Origin: a virus
Length of the DNA: 35,352 nucleotides
IMG/VR virus record: IMGVR_UViG_3300021959_008099
Span: 1 to 35,352 of that record
Direction: 5' to 3' (one strand)
Positions 8,813 through 14,183 of this stretch are shown here, piece by piece; position 1 is the first letter of the stretch, and every line of letters begins with the position of its first letter. The notes beneath the pieces were generated by a model, which ran no database searches, was not told where the DNA came from, and saw only the letters and a list, made by a program, of their open reading frames with translations. A program made the position numbers and the translations under genes.

Positions 8813-8847
8813 TGGTAGTTTAGGGTTAGCGGCGATAGGAACTACCA
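8813..8847 (+). repeat. Inverted repeat just before tRNA genes
   Basis: TGGTAGTT (8813-8820) and AACTACCA (8840-8847) form a perfect 8-bp stem around a 19-base loop, ending three bases before tRNA-Arg. There is no T-run, so a simple terminator is unlikely. It could be a processing hairpin or a degenerate tRNA remnant (acceptor-like stem around a D-arm-like TAGGGTTAGC). Confidence 0.5.
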
Positions 8848-8850
8848 CTA

Positions 8851-8924
<74 letters not shown>

Positions 8925-8927
8925 CTT

Positions 8928-8998
8928 GCGGAATTAGTTTAGAGGCAAAACTAAAGGTTTCCAACCTTTCGTCACCAGTTCGATTCTGGTATTCCGCT
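8928..8998 (+). tRNA. tRNA-Gly (TCC)
   Basis: Cloverleaf: acceptor GCGGAAT/ATTCCGC, anticodon stem AAAGG/CCTTT with loop TTTCCAA (anticodon TCC, reads GGA), T arm ACCAG/CTGGT around TTCGATT, discriminator T. It lies three bases after tRNA-Arg, so the two are probably cut from one transcript. Confidence 0.95.
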
Positions 8999-9015
8999 TT
9001 CTCCAATTTATTATT

Positions 9016-9204
9016 ATGTCAAAGTATGATTTTGGAGGACTTGAAAAACATCCTGCTAACATTCTAAGATTGATTAGTGAGTTAGAAGGATCATATCAAC
9101 TCTGTAAGTATATGGGTTTTGAAGAGGATATGAAAATCCTTGACAAGATGAAAAAACCATATTATAAACTCTATTTCAAAACGAAGAAGGAGTTGGGCGA
9201 ATAG
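9016..9204 (+). CDS. Small hypothetical protein ending inside tRNA-Val
   Basis: A 62-residue soluble protein (MSKYDFGGLEKHPANILRLI) with a basic C terminus; family not recognised. Its last ten bases lie inside tRNA-Val: codons GGC GAA TAG are tRNA positions 2-10, with the stop made from U8-A9-G10. It sits between two tRNAs 17 bases after tRNA-Gly. Pattern and codon use fit its neighbours, so I believe it is expressed. Confidence 0.6.
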   Translation: MSKYDFGGLEKHPANILRLISELEGSYQLCKYMGFEEDMKILDKMKKPYYKLYFKTKKELGE

Positions 9205-9266
9205 TTCAGCGGTAGAACACTTGATTTACATTCAAGTTGTCGGGGGTTCGATCCCCTCTTCGCCCA
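9195..9266 (+). tRNA. tRNA-Val (TAC)
   Basis: Cloverleaf: acceptor GGGCGAA/TTCGCCC, anticodon stem CTTGA/TCAAG with loop TTTACAT (anticodon TAC, reads GTA), T arm GGGGG/CCCTC around TTCGATC with one G-T pair, discriminator A. Its first ten bases are also the end of the upstream gene. Confidence 0.95.
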
Positions 9267-9288
9267 TGTCAAATTCAATGTATGCCTA

Positions 9289-9537
9289 ATGATTACTATC
9301 AGATGTAAAGAGTGTAGAAAAGAACTAACGAACACTAGCAAAGTTCAGTTCTGTGGTTGTCCAAATCAAATGAGTATTGTGGATAATAAGATTGGTGCCA
9401 AAGACTTGGATAAAGTTGTAATGGTGACCAACAATGTAGAGAGAAAAATTGATAGTCATTTCTCTAGTCAAGAACTTATCTATCAAGAAGAAAGACGCCG
9501 CCGCAAAGTTCGTAGATTGGACTTTGATGTAAAATAG
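9289..9537 (+). CDS. Small zinc-ribbon-like protein
   Basis: An 82-residue protein starting MITIRCKECRKELTNTSKVQFCGCPNQ: four cysteines as C-x2-C and C-x-C, suggesting a zinc ribbon. The second half is basic and ends RRRRKVRRLDFDVK, which may bind nucleic acid. I recall similar short proteins in marine cyanophages, with no known function. The TAG stop at 9535-9537 touches the first base of tRNA-Ser, so RNase P processing would cut the mRNA right at the stop codon. Confidence 0.65.
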   Translation: MITIRCKECRKELTNTSKVQFCGCPNQMSIVDNKIGAKDLDKVVMVTNNVERKIDSHFSSQELIYQEERRRRKVRRLDFDVK

Positions 9538-9622
9538 GGAGAGTTGGTCGAGTGGTTTATGGCACTGGTCTTGAAAACCAGCAAGGGTAATACCTTCCAG
9601 GGTTCAAATCCCTGACTCTCCG
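9538..9622 (+). tRNA. tRNA-Ser (TGA)
   Basis: Class II cloverleaf with long variable arm: acceptor GGAGAGT/ACTCTCC, anticodon stem CTGGT/ACCAG with loop CTTGAAA (anticodon TGA, reads TCA), variable arm about AAGGGTAATACCTT, T arm CAGGG/CCCTG around TTCAAAT, discriminator G. Confidence 0.95.
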
Positions 9623-9698
9623 TTAGCAAATACACATAGTTGATATTAGTGTAGTATATTTCTACATTAAATAGTATTGTAGACACTTTCTTTCTACC

Positions 9699-9854
9699 AT
9701 GCATCCCGACGAATTAAAAAACTGGACAATCATCAAAGAAAAGTTTGAGGAAAACGTAACAACAGACAACTTCTTTTACAAAAGAGCTTGTGCTATAGTT
9801 GGAGGACTACCAGACCCTATGAGTAATTTTCCTAATGTCTCAGAGGATGAATGA
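9699..9854 (+). CDS. Small hypothetical protein (51 aa)
   Basis: Short protein starting MHPDELKNWTIIKEKFEE, with an internal FYKRACAIVGGLPDPMSNFP. Soluble and mixed charge; it resembles short conserved proteins of cyanophages, though I cannot name the family. It opens a run of tiny genes with overlapping starts and stops: the next gene starts 20 bases before its stop. The 76 bases between tRNA-Ser and this gene hold a weak hairpin (TGTAG/CTACA) and no clear promoter. Confidence 0.58.
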   Translation: MHPDELKNWTIIKEKFEENVTTDNFFYKRACAIVGGLPDPMSNFPNVSEDE

Positions 9855-10050
9855 AATAAAACTAGAGCACTATATAACTCAACAAGAATGTCAGGAGATG
9901 ATTGACGATGCAATACGAAAGCATAATCGTAATGCTGGAATTATCAGTATGTGTGTTGGTTGGGTTGTTCTCGCACTTTTTGCTGAGGGTCTTCTTCGAC
10001 TTATCGGAGTAATACCTCCAGTTTTTCCTTGGTTAAATATACAACTATGA
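9835..10050 (+). CDS. Small single-span membrane protein
   Basis: A 71-residue protein: a charged N-terminal helix (EHYITQQECQEMIDDAIRKHNRN) followed by a hydrophobic span (IISMCVGWVVLALFAEGLLRLIGVI) and a short tail ending FPWLNIQL. It starts at ATG 9835 or 9847; the first overlaps the previous gene by 20 bases. Predicted inner-membrane protein with a cytoplasmic N-terminal domain; function unknown. Conserved-looking in cyanomyoviruses from memory. Confidence 0.65.
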   Translation: MSQRMNEIKLEHYITQQECQEMIDDAIRKHNRNAGIISMCVGWVVLALFAEGLLRLIGVIPPVFPWLNIQL

Positions 10051-10136
10051 TGAGTGGATTATTTGTTTTTGGATTTATTACTTTAATGGTTATTGGTATG
10101 GAAATAACATGGTCTGTAAAAAATAAAAATCGATGA
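10047..10136 (+). CDS. Micro membrane protein (29 aa)
   Basis: The frame starts ATGATG at 10047, overlapping the previous stop, and encodes MMSGLFVFGFITLMVIGMEI plus a basic tail (KNKNR). It is one hydrophobic helix with positive residues after it. It ends overlapping the ATG at 10133 by four bases. This start/stop coupling on both sides is the main support; the size makes the call tentative. Confidence 0.5.
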   Translation: MMSGLFVFGFITLMVIGMEITWSVKNKNR

Positions 10137-10315
10137 AACCATTAATTATCTTGACATATTCTCTGCCATTAGTTGTAGTTTTTATAGTCATAAAAACTTT
10201 TGTTTATTCTTTTAATAAAAATAATTATACTAAACAGAATCCCTTTAATCGTAATGCATATAAAGATGTAGGTATGGGAGAAGATGAATATAGTGAGCGT
10301 ACAGATTACAGATAG
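10133..10315 (+). CDS. Small single-span membrane protein
   Basis: A 60-residue protein: an N-terminal hydrophobic helix (LIILTYSLPLVVVFIVIKTF) then a polar, mostly basic-to-acidic tail (NPFNRNAYKDVGMGEDEY). The short positive start and long tail suggest a membrane anchor with a soluble end. It overlaps the previous gene by four bases and stops nine bases before the next ATG. Family unknown. Confidence 0.55.
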   Translation: MKPLIILTYSLPLVVVFIVIKTFVYSFNKNNYTKQNPFNRNAYKDVGMGEDEYSERTDYR

Positions 10316-10323
10316 GTAATTCT

Positions 10324-10485
10324 ATGATACATCAAATGTCGCATTTTGCAGCAGCAACACTTAATAATCCAATTGGTATTAGTATACTAGGACTTTTATT
10401 AATAACTGTTCCTGTTATTGGTATAGATTATGTTCACAAATATGGATGGGAACACTGGGCACCATTTGACAAGGGACACAAGTAG
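10324..10485 (+). CDS. Small single-span membrane protein (53 aa)
   Basis: Starts MIHQMSHFAAATLNNPIG, then one hydrophobic span (ISILGLLLITVPVIGIDYV) and an aromatic, polar end (HKYGWEHWAPFDKGHK). The layout recalls small thylakoid or inner-membrane subunits but I cannot assign it to one. Its last codons contain the -35 element of the promoter at 10466-10494, so this gene and the next promoter share sequence. Confidence 0.55.
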   Translation: MIHQMSHFAAATLNNPIGISILGLLLITVPVIGIDYVHKYGWEHWAPFDKGHK

Positions 10486-10494
10486 AGTTATAAT
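10466..10494 (+). promoter_or_regulatory. Consensus sigma70 promoter
   Basis: TTGACA (10466-10471), a 17-base spacer, and TATAAT (10489-10494): both hexamers perfect. The -35 box sits inside the end of the upstream gene and the expected start is near 10501, 34 bases before ATG 10535. It supports 10535 over the upstream in-frame ATG at 10430. Probably an early promoter read by host RNA polymerase. Confidence 0.8.
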
Positions 10495-10534
10495 AAAAAC
10501 ACAATCGTGTCGCCCCGATTATTTTATTTTAAAA

Positions 10535-11122
10535 ATGAATTCTATAAAATCTATTGAATGGGAATGGAGACATGGAAAAGTGTTTACTCAAATAACTTAT
10601 GAATCTGGAAAAAAGGAAGTAAGAAGAAATATAGAACCTCCACCAACAAAAGCATGCCATGATATCGCACACTTTATTTGTGCAATGCATGAAAATATGG
10701 AATGGGATTATGAAGATGAGCCAAATCATATTGCAGAATACAATGCAGTTTTCGTAGAAAATTTGTTATCATCATTTTGTCATTGTTACTATAATGATTC
10801 TATTATAGATATTAAAATGCATTCAGACACAATCTATGAGGAAATGAAATGGTTTGCTAAAAGGTATTATAAAATACATAGAGATCATCCAAGCGGTAAA
10901 AAATATGATGAACTGCTGAATGATTTTTTAGAAGAAGTTGATTTTTCTATCTTAGTCCAACACTTTAAAGGGTATTATCAGACTTATACTATTGAAGATT
11001 TGGTTGGAAATTGTGAATTTGATATGATACTAAAACTTGATTCAAAATCTCAATATGAATTTGAACCACTTTATGATTATTTGACCAAAATTAAAACTAA
11101 TTTATTGGAGAAAAATAAGTAA
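10535..11122 (+). CDS. Hypothetical protein behind a consensus promoter
   Basis: A 195-residue soluble, acidic protein starting MNSIKSIEWEWRHGKVFTQI. It is rich in aromatic residues, His and Cys (ACHDIAHFICAMHENMEW, SFCHCYYND) and has no motif I recognise. A longer frame from 10430 overlaps the previous gene and would start upstream of the promoter at 10466-10494, so 10535 is preferred. Together with the Phd-like gene two bases downstream it may be an early host-takeover unit. The AT-rich, weakly conserved look suggests an accessory gene. Confidence 0.6.
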   Translation: MNSIKSIEWEWRHGKVFTQITYESGKKEVRRNIEPPPTKACHDIAHFICAMHENMEWDYEDEPNHIAEYNAVFVENLLSSFCHCYYNDSIIDIKMHSDTIYEEMKWFAKRYYKIHRDHPSGKKYDELLNDFLEEVDFSILVQHFKGYYQTYTIEDLVGNCEFDMILKLDSKSQYEFEPLYDYLTKIKTNLLEKNK

Positions 11123-11123
11123 A

Positions 11124-11297
11124 ATGGAAATTTTTACGATAAATGAATGGGAAAGTAGATTTGACGAACTTGTCGAAAGAGTCGAAAATGGTGAAACCAT
11201 AGGTATTGTAAGAGAAGATGGTAAGGCAGCAGTAATGATGCCTGCCGATGATGAACTCATACGAATATACACTGAGCAAAATAACGAAGCTCAGTAG
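11124..11297 (+). CDS. Phd/YefM-like antitoxin protein
   Basis: A 57-residue protein MEIFTINEWESRFDELVERV followed by ENGETIGIVREDGKAAVMMPAD: the N-terminal fold of Phd/YefM antitoxins, where a helix precedes the pattern v..G..i.I.r.g...avi... A toxin gene is not visible next to it, so it may neutralise a host toxin or act as a DNA-binding repressor. It begins one base after the previous stop and ends 10 bases before tRNA-Ile. Short proteins of this type recur in cyanophages. Confidence 0.65.
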   Translation: MEIFTINEWESRFDELVERVENGETIGIVREDGKAAVMMPADDELIRIYTEQNNEAQ

Positions 11298-11307
11298 TTC
11301 ATCATCT

Positions 11308-11379
11308 GGGACTGTCGCATATTGGTTAATGCTCGCTCCTTATAAGGGCGCAAACTGGGTTCAATTCCCAGCAGTCCCA
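11308..11379 (+). tRNA. tRNA-Ile (TAT)
   Basis: Cloverleaf: acceptor GGGACTG/CAGTCCC, D arm GCAT/ATGC, anticodon stem CGCTC/GGGCG (one T-G pair) with loop CTTATAA (anticodon TAT), T arm CTGGG/CCCAG around TTCAATT, discriminator A. TAT would read ATA directly, whereas most bacteria use a lysidine-modified CAT tRNA. Confidence 0.88.
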
Positions 11380-11382
11380 TAA

Positions 11383-11417
11383 GTTAATACACTTGTATAA
11401 ATAACTAGTGTATTAAC
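11383..11417 (+). promoter_or_regulatory. Late promoter TATAAATA in the loop of a perfect 10-bp inverted repeat
   Basis: GTTAATACAC (11383-11392) and GTGTATTAAC (11408-11417) are perfect reverse complements. The 15-base loop holds TATAAATA (11396-11403), the T4 late consensus. It lies between tRNA-Ile and the HNH endonuclease gene, and would drive the endonuclease and tRNA-Met late, unless the hairpin or a protein blocks it. Confidence 0.72.
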
Positions 11418-11434
11418 CATTCTCCTCTATACCT

Positions 11435-11830
11435 ATGTTATCTATCTGCCGTAACTGTTCTAAAGAATTTAAACACAATCCTTCACAGGGTGGCACCTAC
11501 TGTAGTCGTAACTGTCAGAGAGAATACCAAGATACAAAATATATAAAGGAGTGGTTAAACGGAGAACAGTCTGGTATAATAAGGGGAAATGCAGTCTCTG
11601 GTTACATACGAAGGTATCTACTGGAACAAGCAGGCCACAAGTGCTCTCAGTGTGGATGGAATGAAATCCACCCCGTCACTGGTAAGTCTCCCTTAGAGAT
11701 AGACCACATAGACGGTAACAGAAAGAATGCCAGACTCAAAAATCTTAGGGTATTGTGTCCTAACTGTCACAGTCTCACCCCCACATTCAGGGCATTAAAT
11801 AAAAAACAAAAGTCCTATTTGCTCCTTTAG
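11435..11830 (+). CDS. HNH homing endonuclease
   Basis: A 131-residue protein with two zinc-binding cysteine pairs at the N terminus (CRNCSKEF, YCSRNCQREY), a third pair (CSQCGW), and an HNH core: LEIDHIDGNRKNARLKNLRVLCPNCH, with the catalytic His in DH and the last pair binding zinc. It cuts DNA site-specifically and spreads itself. It is flanked by tRNA-Ile with an inverted repeat upstream, and its last ten bases, including its TAG stop, lie inside tRNA-Met. Such tRNA-linked freestanding endonucleases are typical of T4-like phages. Confidence 0.85.
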   Translation: MLSICRNCSKEFKHNPSQGGTYCSRNCQREYQDTKYIKEWLNGEQSGIIRGNAVSGYIRRYLLEQAGHKCSQCGWNEIHPVTGKSPLEIDHIDGNRKNARLKNLRVLCPNCHSLTPTFRALNKKQKSYLLL

Positions 11831-11893
11831 CAATCTGGTGAATGCAGCGAACTCATAATTCGCCTGAGGCGTGTTCGATCCACGCAAGGAGCA
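11821..11893 (+). tRNA. tRNA with CAT anticodon (elongator Met most likely)
   Basis: Cloverleaf: acceptor GCTCCTT/AAGGAGC, D arm GCA/TGC, anticodon stem GCGAA/TTCGC with loop CTCATAA (anticodon CAT), T arm GCGTG/CACGC around TTCGATC, discriminator A. The paired first acceptor position and lack of a GGG/CCC anticodon stem argue against an initiator. It could be Ile2 (lysidine), but the phage already has tRNA-Ile (TAT). Confidence 0.9.
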
Positions 11894-11894
11894 C

Positions 11895-11923
11895 TTGACA
11901 GAACTCTGTCAAACCCTTATAAT
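11895..11923 (+). promoter_or_regulatory. Consensus sigma70 promoter with palindrome over the -35 box
   Basis: TTGACA (11895-11900), 17 bases, TATAAT (11918-11923), both perfect, starting two bases after tRNA-Met. The -35 box is the left arm of a perfect inverted repeat, TTGACAG-AACT-CTGTCAA (11895-11912), which may be a repressor site or a tRNA 3'-end hairpin. Expected start near 11930, 16 bases before ATG 11946. Confidence 0.8.
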
Positions 11924-11945
11924 AACAAGGTCAACACACAGAACG

Positions 11946-12158
11946 ATGGCACTTACAGCAAAATTCAAGAAAGATCTTAGCACTCTTCGTGCTGCTTCTA
12001 ATGGAGAAATTTTCCTTGATGTAAAAAATCCGAAACTTTTTAAAAAAGTTCGTCGTTATTATGAAAACACTGGTGTCGTCTTTTCAGGCGATGCTCTTGA
12101 TGATTATGATATTTTGATGGAACAAATCTCTGTCGATCTTGAAGCAGTTGAAGCATGA
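11946..12158 (+). CDS. Small hypothetical phage protein
   Basis: A 70-residue protein starting MALTAKFKKDLSTLRAASNG: a basic N-terminal half and an acidic C-terminal half (DALDDYDILMEQISVDLEAVEA). It starts right after a consensus promoter and its stop overlaps the next start by four bases (ATGA). The longer in-frame start at 11871 lies inside tRNA-Met and is unlikely. Function unknown; the position suggests an early gene. Confidence 0.6.
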   Translation: MALTAKFKKDLSTLRAASNGEIFLDVKNPKLFKKVRRYYENTGVVFSGDALDDYDILMEQISVDLEAVEA

Positions 12159-12391
12159 AAGTTCTACTAGAACGTTTTCCATATCGTTATGTTGAGTGTG
12201 GCACATTGGAAATCAATGGTATGCCAGACTATCGTATTCAGAAAGCAAACAGTTGGTCAAAGAGATACAGTGATATGTACCTTCTTGACAACCAGATGCA
12301 ACTCTTGACTGCGATTGATGACCCAGAGTATACTCTCTGGCTTGACCCAGAGAATGTCCCTTGTTATGTTACAGACTCGGTAAGTCGCTAA
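12155..12391 (+). CDS. Small hypothetical phage protein
   Basis: A 78-residue soluble, aromatic-rich protein (MKVLLERFPYRYVECGTLEI, then YTLWLDPENVPCYVTDSV). No motif recognised. It is coupled to the previous gene by an ATGA overlap, so both should come from the promoter at 11895-11923. A short non-coding stretch of 66 bases follows, holding only a weak CTAAATA box. Confidence 0.55.
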   Translation: MKVLLERFPYRYVECGTLEINGMPDYRIQKANSWSKRYSDMYLLDNQMQLLTAIDDPEYTLWLDPENVPCYVTDSVSR

Positions 12392-12457
12392 ACTAGTCCT
12401 GGTGGAGTCATGAGACCCTGTTAAAACTAAATAATAAAGAGTTAATTTTATAGTCGT

Positions 12458-12670
12458 ATGTCAACTAAAGGAACCGCAGCAAAGTCTGCAAATGGGGCAG
12501 CAATGTCCAAGTATGATGTTGAAGTTGAGGCAAGACTTCAATCACTTGAGAAAAAATCAAATGATGGAGGTGATGATAGAATCGCAGTTCTAGAAAAAAA
12601 ATATACAGCACTTCTTGAAGAATTGAAGGGAGCTAGACTTCCACTTGACTTCAACGATCTTTCTCTATAA
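12458..12670 (+). CDS. Small coiled-coil phage protein
   Basis: A 70-residue protein starting MSTKGTAAKSANGAAMSKYD, then a coiled coil in two parts (VEVEARLQSLEKKS and DRIAVLEKKYTALLEELKG) and a short hydrophobic end. A similar opening occurs in small conserved cyanophage proteins that I recall. It may help assembly or bind a partner through the coiled coil. It is the last gene before a hairpin and a terminator, so it closes this unit. Confidence 0.65.
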   Translation: MSTKGTAAKSANGAAMSKYDVEVEARLQSLEKKSNDGGDDRIAVLEKKYTALLEELKGARLPLDFNDLSL

Positions 12671-12716
12671 GGTTTCTTGCTTTTCCTAAAAGCAAGTGGC
12701 GTGCATGAAAAAACCT
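12670..12716 (+). other. Structured 3' UTR element
   Basis: Right after the stop, CTTGCTTTT/AAAAGCAAG (12676-12684, 12688-12696) form a perfect 9-bp stem with loop CCT. AGGTTT (12670-12675) and AAACCT (12711-12716) enclose it as an outer 6-bp stem. With the terminator at 12722-12748 the transcript end carries two stacked structures. Confidence 0.5.
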
Positions 12717-12721
12717 AGTTG

Positions 12722-12748
12722 GGGTGGTTGCATAAACCACCCTTTTTT
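12722..12748 (+). terminator. Rho-independent terminator
   Basis: Perfect 8-bp stem GGGTGGTT (12722-12729) / AACCACCC (12735-12742), loop GCATA, then TTTTTT. It isolates the tRNA region from the glycan gene run. Confidence 0.9.
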
Positions 12749-12770
12749 AGTATAATTTAAAAATATTGGT

Positions 12771-12779
12771 TGATATAAT
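12771..12779 (+). promoter_or_regulatory. Extended -10 promoter of the glycan gene run
   Basis: TGATATAAT is a TGn-TATAAT extended -10 element, able to work without a good -35 box. Expected start near 12786, 33 bases before ATG 12819. A second perfect TATAAT lies at 12751-12756 with only TTGCAT 17 bases upstream. No further terminator is seen until 28.8 kb, so these may drive all 20 genes. Confidence 0.55.
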
Positions 12780-12818
12780 GAAAATAGGATTTAACTGTAG
12801 TTCATTCGATTAAGTGGT

Positions 12819-13343
12819 ATGAAAATTATTGACATTGGATTACAAGATGCTCTCCTTATTGAGGTTGATAAGTATCTGGATAACAGGGGATTTTTTATTG
12901 AGTCCTACAACGAAAAGAAGTTTGGACTTGAGTATGACTTTGTTCAAGACAATCATTCTATGTCGCATAAAGGAGTCTTAAGAGGGCTTCATTATCAAAT
13001 TAAAAATCCACAGGGTAAATTGGTAAGATGCATTAGAGGTTCTGTATATGATGTTATTGTTGACTTGAGAGAATCCTCTGAGAGTTTTGGTGAGTGGTAT
13101 GGTGTCGAATTGGATAGACCAGAACTTCAACTCTGGGTTCCACCAGGATTTGCTCATGGTTTCTATACCAGAACTGGTAGGGCTAATGTAGTATATAAGA
13201 CTACTGATTTTTATTATCCTGAGCATGAGAGAACTCTTCTTTGGAATGATCTCACAATTGATTGGCATCTGGATGAAAGTCCTACTCTTTCTGTTAAAGA
13301 TTGTGAAGGAAAGTCATTTCAAGAGTGTGAAAAGTTTGTATGA
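12819..13343 (+). CDS. rfbC: dTDP-4-dehydrorhamnose 3,5-epimerase (RmlC)
   Basis: Inverts C3 and C5 of a 4-keto-6-deoxy nucleotide hexose, as in dTDP-L-rhamnose synthesis. Family hallmarks are clear: QDNHSMSHKGVLRGLHYQ with the catalytic His H58, GKLVRCIRGSVYDVIVDLR, and LWVPPGFAHGF with the following aromatic Y132-Y133. Length 174 aa is normal. No rmlA, rmlB or rmlD lies in the window, so the substrate must come from host enzymes or from elsewhere in the phage. First gene of the glycan run; its stop overlaps the next start. Confidence 0.92.
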   Translation: MKIIDIGLQDALLIEVDKYLDNRGFFIESYNEKKFGLEYDFVQDNHSMSHKGVLRGLHYQIKNPQGKLVRCIRGSVYDVIVDLRESSESFGEWYGVELDRPELQLWVPPGFAHGFYTRTGRANVVYKTTDFYYPEHERTLLWNDLTIDWHLDESPTLSVKDCEGKSFQECEKFV

Positions 13344-14164
13344 TTAATCTCTCTGTATTTGGATCTACTGGATATATTGGTAGTAATTACTGTAGGATGT
13401 ATCCCGATCAAATTTTTATTCCAAGAGACAGTAGGAAACCACAGTCTTCTGATATACTATATTTTATTAGTACTACAACTAATCAAAATGTATTTAAAGA
13501 CTTGCAGATTGATATTGATACTAACCTAAAAATTCTGACAGAGGTTTTATCACACTGTAAAAAAACTGGAACTATATTTAACTTTGTTAGTTCTGGATTT
13601 GTATATGGTAATGATGTAATTGATGCTAAAGAAGATGACCCATGTGATCCCACAGGGTTCTACTCCATTACCAAAAGATGTGCAGAGTCATTAGTTATAT
13701 CTTACTGCAAAACCTTTGGAATCGAATATCGTATCTTCAGGATTGGCAATGTTTATGGATTAGATCCTACGATCACTTCTGGAAAGAATGTCCTTGGATA
13801 TATGATTAGTTTATTAAAACATGATAAACAAATTAAATTATATGATGGAGGAGACTATCTAAAAGATTATATGTTTGTTGATGATATTTGTAGAGCAATT
13901 GATCATTTGATGGTTTGGAGTAAACCTAATGAGATTTATAATATAGCATCTGGAAGTTCGCAATCTTTTAGATCTATCATTACAACTGCTAGAGACATAC
14001 TTGATAGTAAAAGTGAATTGATTGATGTATCGATGCCAGATGATCAAAAATATATTCAGGTCAAGAATATGACACTAAATACTGAGAAACTACAATCACT
14101 AAAATTTGATTGTGAAATGAGTTTCTATCAAGGTTTGCAAACTCTTTGTGATGTGATAGAATGA
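13340..14164 (+). CDS. NAD-dependent sugar epimerase/dehydratase (extended SDR)
   Basis: Rossmann opening with G8-x2-G11-x2-G14 (FGSTGYIGSN) and the catalytic Y108-x3-K112 (YSITK). The C-terminal half holds the substrate domain (KDYMFVDDICRAID, then YNIASG). Member of the NDP-sugar epimerase/dehydratase/reductase group, 274 aa, slightly short. Next to RmlC it could be the 4-keto reductase (RmlD role) or a different reductase. It overlaps rfbC by four bases. Confidence 0.8.
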   Translation: MINLSVFGSTGYIGSNYCRMYPDQIFIPRDSRKPQSSDILYFISTTTNQNVFKDLQIDIDTNLKILTEVLSHCKKTGTIFNFVSSGFVYGNDVIDAKEDDPCDPTGFYSITKRCAESLVISYCKTFGIEYRIFRIGNVYGLDPTITSGKNVLGYMISLLKHDKQIKLYDGGDYLKDYMFVDDICRAIDHLMVWSKPNEIYNIASGSSQSFRSIITTARDILDSKSELIDVSMPDDQKYIQVKNMTLNTEKLQSLKFDCEMSFYQGLQTLCDVIE

Positions 14165-14183
14165 AAAAAAGTATACTAAATGA

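Noticed and set aside
10430-10534. Earlier ATG for the 10535 gene
   Set aside because: It lies within the upstream gene and before the perfect promoter at 10466-10494, whose transcript would start near 10501.
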